Of a DNA stretch of 29,971 bases, positions 15,266 to 23,903 are shown one piece after another (within the stretch, counting starts at the first letter, position 1; each line of letters starts with the position of its first letter). Source of the DNA: a virus; the IMG/VR virus record IMGVR_UViG_3300032278_000082, positions 1-29,971 of that record; one strand, given 5' to 3'. Below the pieces are notes generated by a model. The model had not been told where the DNA came from. It was given only the letters and a program-made list of their open reading frames with translations, and did not search any database. A program made the translations under genes and the position numbers.

Positions 15266-17443
15266 TTATTGTATTAGTCCTAGATGTCCTCGTGTTTCCG
15301 GATCTATCGAATCATTCAAAAGTTTATATAATAGATCTGGTACATTAGCTTTAGTCCCTGCTTGTTGCTGCATTTTTAGCGTAGACATAGCTCCATATAG
15401 TTTTGGCATGAAGTTTCCATATTCATTATGAGTTTCCATAGTTGATTTTCCACTAGCATCTACAATATTTAATTGTATTAGTCCTTTTAGTTTTTGGTAT
15501 CTTTCTTGCACTTCTACATGTGTCCCTACTGGAGCAAATTTTTGTATGATAAATGCTTGATTTCGTCCTTCCTCCATAAATCTTAATATTCCTGATACAG
15601 AAGTTTGTGCTTGTTCTATAGTACTCCAATTTCCAATGCTCAAGGCTTGTTGTAGTCTTTCAAAGTCTTGGTCGGAAACTGTTCTTCCACCTGCACCACC
15701 TTGTAGAGCTACAGCAGCTTGGAAGGCAAACATAACTCTTAATGTATTAAATGATGCTCTAGCCATAGCTTTTCTCATTTCTTCGCTTTGGTCTACTGCT
15801 TTCTGTAATGCAAGTTGATATGCTGCCGGATTTTTTTGTGGATCTAGTTTACCATCTTTAATTCTCTGTTGTAGGTCTTGGTATGCTGGTATTTTTAATA
15901 GATTATCTTTTTCTATTCCTTTTTGATGAATCATGTGTTCTATATATCCAACTAATTTATCATAAGATGCTCGTTCATTTTTACCTGTCATAAGTCCTAC
16001 AGAACTATGGTTTCTAAGACTATCTAAAGTATTTTCAAGACCATCTATTCGTGAACCCATACCTCCTGTTCTTCCAAAAATATCGTGAAACTGGCTGAAA
16101 CCTTTTAGGTTAGAGTTAAAAAAGTCCAGTAGTCCAGCTAACTTTCCCGGACCTGCTAATATAGCTTCACCACCTGATTTTGCCCCGGCATTAACTAATA
16201 AATTCATTAATTGTTTTCCACTCATTATTCCTGCATTGAAGGAAGCCATACTTTTTGCCGCTTGTGCCCCCAAAGTTTTACTTCTATAAGGTCTATATAT
16301 ATCAATTAGTTGTTCATCTAGTCCGGCACCCACTGTTTGGTCCCTGTCTACACCAATACCAATTCCGTTAATTAAACTTATATCATCTGCAAATGTATAC
16401 TGAAATCTTTCAAGACCTCCGTGTGCACCTTGATCTATATAATGATACAGAGCAGCTTGTAAATAAGCACCGGGTGTTTTGTTTAAATCAAGATAATTAT
16501 ATACGGTGTACTGTCGTAATTCTTTTAGTATACCCGGATTACCTCTAGCCATGTGCCAAAGTTGTTCTTTTGTCTTTAAGCCTTTAGCTCTTAAAAATCC
16601 TTTTGGTACCTCAGATCCCGGAGTTATTTTTTCATTAGGTTTTAAAAGTATTTTTTGAATATTTTCCTGTTGGTTTGTGCTCCACAGTTCGGGATTTTTC
16701 TTCATTTCTTTGTGTTTATCTGCAATATCTTGATCAGCTTCATCTAGTGAATCTAAAGGAATTTCTTGTGAACCATTCTTAAAATCCGGAGTACCAGTTT
16801 TTGTACCCCCTGTATAACCTCTACCCCAGTTTCTGGTATCACCCTTCATATTATCTACTACAGCTTGAAAACGTGGATGCATTTTTCCTAGTGCTATAGC
16901 AGAAGGGGATGGTTTTTTATACATAGGTTTTCCAGTCTCACTATCTACTTTTACACCTGTATATGTTGATAAAGTGGTAGCAAACATTTGTGTTATACTG
17001 TCCATGGCTCCTTCATTTTTTATAATTTCAGGACCATGTTCACGCCACGTCCTTAATAAATGTTTATCTCTAAAAGGACCTCTTTCTTCTGCTGTGCCTG
17101 TTAGTTTAGGCATAAAAATATTTTTTCTAGTAAACCACGGTCCTATTTCAAAACCTCCTATTTCTTTTTCTTTGTTATCTTTCTCCCATTGTAATGACCC
17201 TACTATTTTTGCATTGCCAGCATTTACTCCATATTTGTAATCAAAATCTATATCTTTTTTACCCAGATATGTTAATAATTCTGTATCAGATGCATTTGCT
17301 TCGTCATCACTTTTAATATGTTGTCCTTGATATCCTGCTTCAGCACTTTCGCCAATAGTAGCACCAAGAGCTTTAGATGTTGCATAATGAGCAGCACCTT
17401 TTAGTATTTTTTTACCGACTTCTTTCCATTTACTTGTAACCAT
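15266..17443 (-). CDS. Putative internal virion structural protein (725 aa)
   Basis: An unrecognised large protein translated just before the giant ejection-type protein (1-base gap) and starting in a TAATG overlap with the preceding gene, behind GGAGGG. The N-terminal ~40 residues are an amphipathic Ala/Lys helix (KKILKGAAHYATSKALG). The region around residues 390-430 is Ala/Gly/Ser-rich, and about residues 540-640 are helical with Ala-rich segments (MARASFNTLRVMFAFQAAVALQGG) that might insert in a membrane. No catalytic motif is visible. Its position in a block of five large late genes suggests an internal core or ejection protein; this is inference from order. Confidence 0.65.
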   Translation of the reverse strand: MVTSKWKEVGKKILKGAAHYATSKALGATIGESAEAGYQGQHIKSDDEANASDTELLTYLGKKDIDFDYKYGVNAGNAKIVGSLQWEKDNKEKEIGGFEIGPWFTRKNIFMPKLTGTAEERGPFRDKHLLRTWREHGPEIIKNEGAMDSITQMFATTLSTYTGVKVDSETGKPMYKKPSPSAIALGKMHPRFQAVVDNMKGDTRNWGRGYTGGTKTGTPDFKNGSQEIPLDSLDEADQDIADKHKEMKKNPELWSTNQQENIQKILLKPNEKITPGSEVPKGFLRAKGLKTKEQLWHMARGNPGILKELRQYTVYNYLDLNKTPGAYLQAALYHYIDQGAHGGLERFQYTFADDISLINGIGIGVDRDQTVGAGLDEQLIDIYRPYRSKTLGAQAAKSMASFNAGIMSGKQLMNLLVNAGAKSGGEAILAGPGKLAGLLDFFNSNLKGFSQFHDIFGRTGGMGSRIDGLENTLDSLRNHSSVGLMTGKNERASYDKLVGYIEHMIHQKGIEKDNLLKIPAYQDLQQRIKDGKLDPQKNPAAYQLALQKAVDQSEEMRKAMARASFNTLRVMFAFQAAVALQGGAGGRTVSDQDFERLQQALSIGNWSTIEQAQTSVSGILRFMEEGRNQAFIIQKFAPVGTHVEVQERYQKLKGLIQLNIVDASGKSTMETHNEYGNFMPKLYGAMSTLKMQQQAGTKANVPDLLYKLLNDSIDPETRGHLGLIQ

Positions 17444-18060
17444 TATATTTCTTCTCCCTCCATTAATATTTCTTCATCAATTTCCATAGGTTCTTCAACT
17501 TCTTCTGCAGGTACCTCTGGTTCTTCTACAGGGGCTTCTTCAATAGTAGGCTGTTCTTCTCCTACAGATTGTTCCTTCATTTGCATAAAAGCTTCTCCAA
17601 CAGGAGCTGCTCCTTCTACACTATTTGCAGTTTTAAGTATTGAATCATATCTGTCAGGATTTAATCCTCCCATTATTTCTGGAATATTTACTCTTTTTGT
17701 ATCATCTGTATTGTAAAGCCGTGGTCGTATTCCTGCTTTTCTTGCTTGTCCTAATACATAAAAAAATAAATATATGTCTGCTATTTCGGCTACATCAGGA
17801 GTTATTAATCCTTCTGTAAAAGCAGTGAATGTTAATGTTTTTACTAATGATTCAATAGTTACACCTGCATACAATAAATCTAGCATATCTCTATAACTGT
17901 CAGGTTGTTGCAGATTTAATATAATTGCATTTATAGCTTCTGTTGGGATCGCATGAACTGCTGGTTTCTCCCACGCAGCTTCTCCCGGTGCTTGTGTTAG
18001 AGATTGTCCCGGCACTGCGGAATCAAACGGGTCTACATCTGGTGTGTCTTGTAATGGCAT
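17443..18060 (-). CDS. Marine-phage structural protein with acidic tail
   Basis: A 205-residue protein. The N-terminus (PGQSLTQAPGEAAWEKP) and the following helix-rich part with LDLLYAGVTIESLVKTLTF, then GLITPDVAEIADIYLFF, match a pattern I associate with virion-region proteins of marine cyano- and pelagiphages (PGQSLT..PG.AAWE.P..., GITVE...T..F..F.EG...PD.A). Their function is not established. Residues ~165-205 are almost continuous Glu with Pro and Ile/Met, a strongly acidic disordered tail that may bind basic partners or mimic DNA. AGGAG lies upstream of the start, and the stop overlaps the 725-residue gene (TAATG). Confidence 0.65.
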   Translation of the reverse strand: MPLQDTPDVDPFDSAVPGQSLTQAPGEAAWEKPAVHAIPTEAINAIILNLQQPDSYRDMLDLLYAGVTIESLVKTLTFTAFTEGLITPDVAEIADIYLFFYVLGQARKAGIRPRLYNTDDTKRVNIPEIMGGLNPDRYDSILKTANSVEGAAPVGEAFMQMKEQSVGEEQPTIEEAPVEEPEVPAEEVEEPMEIDEEILMEGEEI

Positions 18061-18106
18061 AATTTTTCTCCTATAAATAATTAATGATTAGTAATGAATC
18101 TTTATT

Positions 18107-19153
18107 CTAAGTATATTGAAATGGTTGTGGTAAATATCTATTTGCTCCTCCTGCATACCCGAAGGCAGGAGTAGAATTATTAAGGTTATTAAATACATTT
18201 ATTGCATTTGTCTCATTACTTGTTCCTAAAGCATTATTTACATATCCAACTAAATCTGGTGCAAATAAGTTCGGTGTTCCTGTTGTAAACTGAGTAGATA
18301 CTCCCGGTGCATCTGTACCTCCTAGCCCATATGCATTTACTGATCTATTCATGGCATTTTTATCTCCGAAACTTGGTGTTTCTAATGTAACTACGTTAGT
18401 TGGTGCCACGAGACTTAGAGCCCCTTTTGTTGCCAGTGATTTTACTGCACCTTTTTTTACAGCACCCATAAAGCTTGTCGATGCAGCAGTTCCATATTTG
18501 ACTGCACCTATAGATCCTTGTACTCCGGCAACTTTTGCCATACTAGCAGGGGCTGCCATAAAGGCGGAAGTTCCCGCAGTATACCCTGTTGCACTAGTCC
18601 CAACTGTTGCGGAAGTTGCAAAGGGTGCAGCTCCAAATAATCCTGTTGTGGATGCTGCCCCACCAGAAGCTGTAGATGCTGCTGGAAATAATCCTTTAAA
18701 TGGTGTTACTAGTTTAGTTCCAAGTTTAGACATAAATTGTCCAAACGCACTTTGTCCAGCTGCTTGTCCTCCAAATAATGCACCGAGTCCTCCACTAGCT
18801 ACCCAAGCACCTCCTAGAGCAATCAATATTGCCATACCAGCCGGACTTTTTACAATACTTGTAATACCTTTTACTGCTTTTTTTACAACTTTTGCTGCTC
18901 CGGAAAATACTTTACCAACAGCTCTAAAAACTTTCTTAAAAAAGAATTCAGGTTGTCCTGTAATTGGGTTAATACTGTTTGATGAACTTCCAACAGTATA
19001 TCTTTTTATATCTGTTCCTTGTTTTTCAAATGCTTTTTGCAGTTCCTTTTGTAATTTTAAATTTATAATGCCTTTAGGCACTACTATTTCACCAGTGGTC
19101 AAATGACCAATCTGTGTATCACCATTTCTTCCATATTTTGCTATTTCTTTCAT
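18107..19153 (-). CDS. Ala/Gly-rich internal virion-type protein with membrane-active segment
   Basis: A 348-residue protein. Residues 1-32 (GDTQIGHLTTGEIVVPKGI) and about 50-70 (RYTVGSSSNSINPITGQPEF) match motifs found at the start of internal virion-type proteins in many marine podoviruses. They are followed by a basic amphipathic helix (72-101, KKVFRAVGKVFSGAAKVVKK) and a glycine-zipper-like hydrophobic segment (about 105-130, GMAILIALGGAWVASGGLGA). The remainder is low-complexity Ala/Gly/Thr/Ser. A basic amphipathic helix next to a Gly-zipper is what one expects of a protein that inserts into the host membrane during DNA ejection; that role is inference. The ribosome site AAGGAG is strong. 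Confidence 0.7.
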   Translation of the reverse strand: MKEIAKYGRNGDTQIGHLTTGEIVVPKGIINLKLQKELQKAFEKQGTDIKRYTVGSSSNSINPITGQPEFFFKKVFRAVGKVFSGAAKVVKKAVKGITSIVKSPAGMAILIALGGAWVASGGLGALFGGQAAGQSAFGQFMSKLGTKLVTPFKGLFPAASTASGGAASTTGLFGAAPFATSATVGTSATGYTAGTSAFMAAPASMAKVAGVQGSIGAVKYGTAASTSFMGAVKKGAVKSLATKGALSLVAPTNVVTLETPSFGDKNAMNRSVNAYGLGGTDAPGVSTQFTTGTPNLFAPDLVGYVNNALGTSNETNAINVFNNLNNSTPAFGYAGGANRYLPQPFQYT

Positions 19154-19163
19154 AGTTTTCTCC

Positions 19164-21170
19164 TTATCCTAAAACTGTGTCAACTATTTTACCTATAGTA
19201 TTAAAGGCAAATTGTCCTAGTTGAGCATTAATATAATTTTTATATTGTGTAGTATATTGTTCTCTTTGAAAATCATTATTCATAGCTGCAACTGCTGCTG
19301 CATGTGCTCTAGATAATGTATTTTCCGCACTTGTCATAGCCCACTGTGCTTCATCACGATATCTCTGCCATAGTGCATTTTGTGAACCCTGTGTAAGTGC
19401 TAATAAATTTTGTGCATTTAATTGAGCAATTCTATTTGTATTTGTATTATTTGCTGTGTTTATAGATCTTCTCCATTGTGTATTTGATTGATCTATCACT
19501 GTTTGTTGAGTTGCATTGAATCTTTCTCTAGCATCCTGTACTTCACTGTTAAAACTTTCTACGGCTACTCCTTGTTCTACATTGAATTGATTCATAGCAT
19601 CTTGTCTTGTGGCATTATTTTGTGCTACTTGATTACCTAATGTTTCAAAAAATTGATTGACTTGCATATCACTTCTTGCATTAAATTGTCGTGTAGCATT
19701 TTCGGCAGCTTCCTGTGAGAATAATTGCTGTACACGATATTGTTGATTTAATGTTTGTGCTTGTTGTTTATTGGATAAATTTGCAAGATCTACATTCAAG
19801 AATGATTTTGCATTATTAACAGATGCTTGTACTCTTGAATCAAGATTTCTTGCATCCATTGTTGCATATGTTGCTGCATTTTGAACTGCTGCTTGTTGAC
19901 TGTTGTTTAAGTTTGTTAAGTTCATATTTTGTGAAAGTTTTGCATTTTCTAAGGCAACAGTTTGTTGGTTAGTAAGATTCATATTATTTGTTTCTGCAAT
20001 TCTTGCAGAATTAAGAACTCTTTCTTGTTGTTCATTTGTTAATTCTTGCCCTTGCATTGTGGCTCTAAGTTGAGCATTTACTACTGCTGATTGTTGAGAA
20101 TTAGTAAGATTAGCAAGATCTAATTGTTGTTGAAGTTGAGCATCTGCAGTTGCAATCGGAATAAGTTTGTCCATTAATCCTGCAGTAATTGCTTGTCCTG
20201 CTATACTGCTAGCACCTAATCCTCGGGCTGCAAGTGTATTTTCTATAGTTGTAACTACCCCTTTAGCAAAATCAGGAACTTTGCCATCTGCAAATAATCC
20301 TTGTAAATTTTCTAGTTGTTTTTGAACAGTTGTGGTAGGTGTAGTTTGTTGGGAAGCTGTGGCTTGTGCTACTTGATTAACTCCAATATCTGATAATGTT
20401 GCAGCATCTACAATTTCATCTGATGATACGGATCGTGTTTGTGCTATTGCTGCTGCTTCTGATCCTTGTTGTCCTGTTACTAATGCAGTGCTGTCGACAG
20501 TTCCTGTTGGTGGAGTAATTTGTGCTTCTGTACTTACTGCTCCTACTTCTCCGGTAATATCGGGTGTTGCAGCTGCTTGATATGATGTAACATCGGGTGC
20601 AGTTGTTACTGTTGGGGCAGTGACAGCTTGCCTTGTTACTGTTGTTGGGGTTGTTACTTGAGGTGCAGCAGTTCCTGTTTCACCTTTTGTTGTTAGTTCT
20701 TCTGTTTGTACTGTTTGAGGAGTATATGTTGCTTCAGTTCCTGTAGGTAATGCTGCAGGAGTAGCTGGAGTAAATCCTGCTTGTTTTTTCATTTCTGTAA
20801 GAGACTCTTCAGAACGTTCTTCTACAGTCTCTCCCCCTGTTTGATAACCTTTAATTTTTCCGCCCAATTTTTTACTTAAACTTTCTTGTTGTTTTCTAAT
20901 TTGTATAGCATCATAAATTTTTAATACATCTATAGGTACACTACCCGGAGCATCTCCTTTTCCTGTTCTTTCCCACACGTCATGTTGAAAATGCACAGGA
21001 CTTGATTTTGAGTTCCAATTTTTAGTAGTTAATCCTATAACTGTTCTTTTTTTACCGAGTTTTTCATCGGGTTGTCCCGTTCTTGGATCGATAGGTACAT
21101 CTAGGTTACCTATTGTATTAGCCATTAAAACTTCTAATTCATCTTGTGAAAGGTTAGTGTAATCTGTCAT
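19164..21170 (-). CDS. Internal virion-type protein with long 11-residue (hendecad) asparagine repeats
   Basis: A 668-residue protein in three parts. The N-terminal ~120 residues are a mixed domain (TDYTNLSQDELEVLMAN at the start, KRTVIGLTTKNWNSK). Residues ~130-300 are low-complexity Thr/Ala/Pro/Val, probably disordered. Residues ~330-640 are an almost pure helix without prolines, rich in Gln/Asn/Ala, with a strict 11-residue period. The C-terminus ends in a hydrophobic helix (AFNTIGKIVDTVLG). GGAGG lies upstream of ATG. The gene precedes the membrane-active 348-residue protein in the late block, as expected for a core/ejection component such as a helical tube subunit. I know similar Gln/Asn/Ala-rich proteins from marine phage contigs, but no defined function. 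Confidence 0.72.
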   Translation of the reverse strand: MTDYTNLSQDELEVLMANTIGNLDVPIDPRTGQPDEKLGKKRTVIGLTTKNWNSKSSPVHFQHDVWERTGKGDAPGSVPIDVLKIYDAIQIRKQQESLSKKLGGKIKGYQTGGETVEERSEESLTEMKKQAGFTPATPAALPTGTEATYTPQTVQTEELTTKGETGTAAPQVTTPTTVTRQAVTAPTVTTAPDVTSYQAAATPDITGEVGAVSTEAQITPPTGTVDSTALVTGQQGSEAAAIAQTRSVSSDEIVDAATLSDIGVNQVAQATASQQTTPTTTVQKQLENLQGLFADGKVPDFAKGVVTTIENTLAARGLGASSIAGQAITAGLMDKLIPIATADAQLQQQLDLANLTNSQQSAVVNAQLRATMQGQELTNEQQERVLNSARIAETNNMNLTNQQTVALENAKLSQNMNLTNLNNSQQAAVQNAATYATMDARNLDSRVQASVNNAKSFLNVDLANLSNKQQAQTLNQQYRVQQLFSQEAAENATRQFNARSDMQVNQFFETLGNQVAQNNATRQDAMNQFNVEQGVAVESFNSEVQDARERFNATQQTVIDQSNTQWRRSINTANNTNTNRIAQLNAQNLLALTQGSQNALWQRYRDEAQWAMTSAENTLSRAHAAAVAAMNNDFQREQYTTQYKNYINAQLGQFAFNTIGKIVDTVLG
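19416..20108 (-). repeat. 21 uninterrupted 11-residue protein repeats with terminal Asn
   Basis: Residues 355-585 of the 668-residue protein divide into 21 consecutive 11-mers with no insertion or deletion. Asn is the last residue in 18 of 21, for example LTNSQQSAVVN, LTNEQQERVLN, LNNSQQAAVQN, LDSRVQASVNN, VEQGVAVESFN and NTNTNRIAQLN. Alternating units tend to begin LTN/LSN or Ala, so a 22-residue super-repeat (66 bases) is also visible in the first half. The period fits three helical turns per unit. Confidence 0.85.
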
Positions 21171-21173
21171 CTG

Positions 21174-21752
21174 TTATATTTTCCTCCAACATAAGTTAAA
21201 TGATATCGATATTCTGTCCTCTTTGGACATATTTGTCTCTACGGAATGTTGTAACCATCCCGGGAATACAAGCAAATCTCCTGCTTTTGCGTCAATTGTT
21301 GTTCTGTCGTTTCTCATTTCGTTTTTTGGTGTCCTAACTGGATATATTTGTACTCGAGGATCGTATAATACGATTGCCCCTGAATCTTTTGGTTTTTTTA
21401 CATAATAAACTCCGGATAAATCTGCTCCCGGATGTATATGCATTTTATTTTCTGCGTGCTGTGGGTTAAGGTTTAGCCACGAAGTGTCCATGTCTAGGCA
21501 AAATCCTTCCTCGGGTTTAAGTTCACTTACTATAGATATAAACAGTTGTTCTGTAGATTTCATCCACGGTTTTGCTTCTTCTAGTTCGTGAAAGTTTTGT
21601 CTACTTTGCCATCCTCTGACTACAGACCTTAACTCTGTATCGGGATCTTTTTTCTGTAGCTCATATGTAAACTTTTCTAGGTCTTTGTTTATCTGAACAT
21701 TATCTTTAATATGTGCGTTCCATAACCAAGTAGGAAATATATCTGAGTGCAT
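21174..21752 (-). CDS. TIGR02466-type putative 2OG-Fe(II) oxygenase
   Basis: A 192-residue protein of the putative 2-oxoglutarate/Fe(II) oxygenase family best matched by TIGR02466. HIHPGADLSGVYYV (H105, H107), SGAIVLYDPR and GDLLVFPGWLQHSV (H169) followed by R180 in EDRISISFNL give the iron- and 2OG-binding residues, and the first ligand pair reads H-x-H rather than H-x-D. It would hydroxylate an unknown substrate. The start overlaps the stop of the second oxygenase gene (TAATG) with AGGAG upstream. Three oxygenases of different subfamilies flank the propeller proteins, so modification of virion proteins or host-surface sugars is a possible but unproven role. Confidence 0.82.
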   Translation of the reverse strand: MHSDIFPTWLWNAHIKDNVQINKDLEKFTYELQKKDPDTELRSVVRGWQSRQNFHELEEAKPWMKSTEQLFISIVSELKPEEGFCLDMDTSWLNLNPQHAENKMHIHPGADLSGVYYVKKPKDSGAIVLYDPRVQIYPVRTPKNEMRNDRTTIDAKAGDLLVFPGWLQHSVETNMSKEDRISISFNLCWRKI

Positions 21753-22378
21753 TATTTCTCCTGTGCGAAATATTTATCGGGATGCTTATCATTCTTCCAT
21801 TCTGTATTCGGTCCATTCGCATCTACATAATGAAGAAATACTTGTGCTAACTTTGTCCCCTCGTTGTAAGGTTCTCTCCAATGTTCTACTTCGCATCCTT
21901 TGTATACCATTGCATCTCCTTCTTCTAGCATTACACGAGCTATATGACCTTCTCCTAAGTTATGTTCTTTTTTATAGTCTGTATTGTCGGCATATATTGC
22001 CCAAATCTTTTCATTTCTTTTTTTTCTAAGACATACTGTCATTGATATTTCACAACTATGTCTATCTTTATGCTTTTCAAGAATATCACCAGCTTTATAA
22101 ACTCTAAAATATGTATATGTTGGTAATAACTTCATACCTGTTGCTGATTCTATTTTTGGTAACAGAAAATCTTGTAGGTTTTCCATTACAAAGTCACCAT
22201 AAAAGCTTGGTGTGTTTGGAACTTGTTCATCATCAATAGTTCCATCAGGTTTTTTACGAACTCCTCCTATTCTTGCTTTGTTGTAGGCGTGTATTCCTAT
22301 GAAATCTAATAGTTCTCCTGATAATATTTTTGGAACTACTAAATAACCATTATCTTTAAAAAATTTTGCATTAAACAT
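21752..22378 (-). CDS. 2OG-Fe(II) oxygenase (prolyl-4-hydroxylase-like fold)
   Basis: A 208-residue protein. The iron triad is H103-K-D105 (in EKHKDRHSCEIS) and H166 (CEVEHWREP); K176 in EGTKLAQVFLHYVD probably takes the place of the 2OG-binding Arg. The N-terminal NGYLVVPKILSGELLDFI segment is typical of phytanoyl/prolyl hydroxylase-like enzymes seen in marine phages. The substrate is unknown. It overlaps the upstream 110-residue gene by 8 bases and the next oxygenase by 1, so all three are co-translated. It is not a close copy of the other two oxygenases here. Confidence 0.82.
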   Translation of the reverse strand: MFNAKFFKDNGYLVVPKILSGELLDFIGIHAYNKARIGGVRKKPDGTIDDEQVPNTPSFYGDFVMENLQDFLLPKIESATGMKLLPTYTYFRVYKAGDILEKHKDRHSCEISMTVCLRKKRNEKIWAIYADNTDYKKEHNLGEGHIARVMLEEGDAMVYKGCEVEHWREPYNEGTKLAQVFLHYVDANGPNTEWKNDKHPDKYFAQEK

Positions 22379-22703
22379 TATTGTCCCACCACTCTTCGGC
22401 TTGATCTGTTACTTCTTCTTCAGTCATCTCAATCATGTTTTCTGGTAGATGTTGGTCTTCCTTTTCTGGGTCTGGTTTTTTAAACGGATAGCGATCATGT
22501 AGATCTAACTGTCTTTCTACAAAACTTTCTTTTGTATAACGAGTAACAGTCTCTGGTACTTTTACTTCTGGATCTTTAACTACACCTATGTAGGCATACT
22601 TGTCGGGATCATACCATACTCCACCTTCATCTAACCACAAAGGTCTGATTTTTCCGCCTTGTCGTTCTTTATCCATTTTATATTCACATATTATATTTGC
22701 CAT
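22371..22703 (-). CDS. Small acidic hypothetical protein
   Basis: A 110-residue protein with no recognised family, behind the strongest ribosome site of the late arm (AAGGAGG). The N-terminal half is strand-like and aromatic (IRPLWLDEGGVWYDPD). The C-terminal ~40 residues are very acidic and end in MTEEEVTDQAEEWWDNN. It lies between a propeller gene and an oxygenase gene, overlapping the latter by 8 bases. Such small acidic proteins next to fibres can be assembly chaperones; that is only a suggestion. Confidence 0.65.
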   Translation of the reverse strand: MANIICEYKMDKERQGGKIRPLWLDEGGVWYDPDKYAYIGVVKDPEVKVPETVTRYTKESFVERQLDLHDRYPFKKPDPEKEDQHLPENMIEMTEEEVTDQAEEWWDNNV

Positions 22704-22730
22704 ATTTTTTCCTCCTTTTTAATAATTTTT

Positions 22731-23897
22731 TTATACACAAAGCATACCCAGATCATCTTTAAGATTTGCAATTTCTCCAATTTCTGCCCCACTAGTTGAT
22801 GAACCAAATGCAAACCTCTCTACACCATCTCCTCCCGGTCCATATCTTGAAGCAGTATGACCATGAGTTAATGTACTTGCTCCCCTATGGGAACCATAAG
22901 CATTGGGAGTAGAAGATTCTCCGATATCTGTTGATGGAGTTGAACTTGCAAATGGAAATCTTTGTATTACATCTACTTCATTCAAAGGTGGTGGGCCACC
23001 TCCTCCGCTTACATAACCATAACCACCGTCAACATCTGAATTACCATGACGAGCAGACCTAGAATCTGTAAGCTCTCCAGTATCTGTTGAATCGGTTGTT
23101 GTTGATTTTTGGAATCTTTCAATGTTATCGTTTGTAGCCGCAATCCATCCACCTGCCACATAAGTATGTGTTGTATCATCGTGGCTAGTCATAAAATCTT
23201 TTCCAGCTGCCATTTCTGCAACATCAGCTGCTGCAAAAGGAGCTGCAAAAGTAAATTTATCAATAGTATTTACATATCTTGTAGCGGGAGCTTCTTGTCC
23301 TCCAAGTGTATATCCTTCAGTTGGACTCCAACCACTTGATCCATAAGCCCATACTCCTCGAGCTAAGTCTCCTTGATTAGATGTTGATACAGGTGGACCT
23401 GCAGTAGGAAAACTTGTTACTTCTGCATAATGTGTATCACCCGGATTACTATATCCTCCTGCTGTAAAACCTACATTACCCGGTCCTACATAAGATGCCA
23501 TACCAGCTATACCTTGTGCCAATTCTCCTACATCAGCTGTAGGATAAGGAGCAGCAACAGGCCATCTGGAAATTTTATCAGACATTGCTGTTGGACCCGG
23601 TGTAGCACCACCTAGTTCATAAGCATAAGTTAAACCCTGCCAAGCTGGAGAATGGTTAACATCGTCTCCTTCTTGTCCTCTCCACGTAGCATCTTCAGCG
23701 GAATCACTTGTACAAATAAATACTTGTCCACTTGTTGTATTTACCCAAGTTGTACCTGCAGCATATCCTAATCCTGTGTCATCTGTTGCTGCTGGATCAC
23801 TTGCACTTGTTACAAATAGTTTCTTTGATACTTTTCCCTGAGTTACTGAACCCGAGAGAAAATGCCTTCCTTCAAATCTTCTTGGTATATATTTCAT
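22731..23897 (-). CDS. Six-repeat beta-propeller (Kelch-like) fibre protein, copy 3
   Basis: A 388-residue protein. Residues 1-80 (start KYIPRRFEGRHF, then TDDTGLGYAAGTTW and AEDATWRGQEGDDVN) form a domain shared with the genes at 25413 and 26622, probably the virion anchor. Residues ~83-388 hold six repeats of about 50 residues with a Y..GG turn, an [I/V].RFPFA[S/A] strand and a D[V/I]GE turn (for example ISRWPVAAPYPTADVGE and VIQRFPFASSTPSTDIGE), as in Kelch/RCC1-like propellers. A likely role is receptor or glycan binding at the particle surface. It begins 6 bases after the stop of the oxygenase gene at 23904 and lacks a clear ribosome site, so coupling is likely. It is closest to the copy at 26622. 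Confidence 0.72.
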   Translation of the reverse strand: MKYIPRRFEGRHFLSGSVTQGKVSKKLFVTSASDPAATDDTGLGYAAGTTWVNTTSGQVFICTSDSAEDATWRGQEGDDVNHSPAWQGLTYAYELGGATPGPTAMSDKISRWPVAAPYPTADVGELAQGIAGMASYVGPGNVGFTAGGYSNPGDTHYAEVTSFPTAGPPVSTSNQGDLARGVWAYGSSGWSPTEGYTLGGQEAPATRYVNTIDKFTFAAPFAAADVAEMAAGKDFMTSHDDTTHTYVAGGWIAATNDNIERFQKSTTTDSTDTGELTDSRSARHGNSDVDGGYGYVSGGGGPPPLNEVDVIQRFPFASSTPSTDIGESSTPNAYGSHRGASTLTHGHTASRYGPGGDGVERFAFGSSTSGAEIGEIANLKDDLGMLCV

Positions 23898-23903
23898 AAT
23901 CTG

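Noticed and set aside
18351-19106. Long + strand open frame (about 251 codons)
   Set aside because: It is antisense to the Ala/Gly-rich 348-aa protein, whose GC-richer codons leave the opposite strand open; it lacks a ribosome site and has a low-complexity composition.
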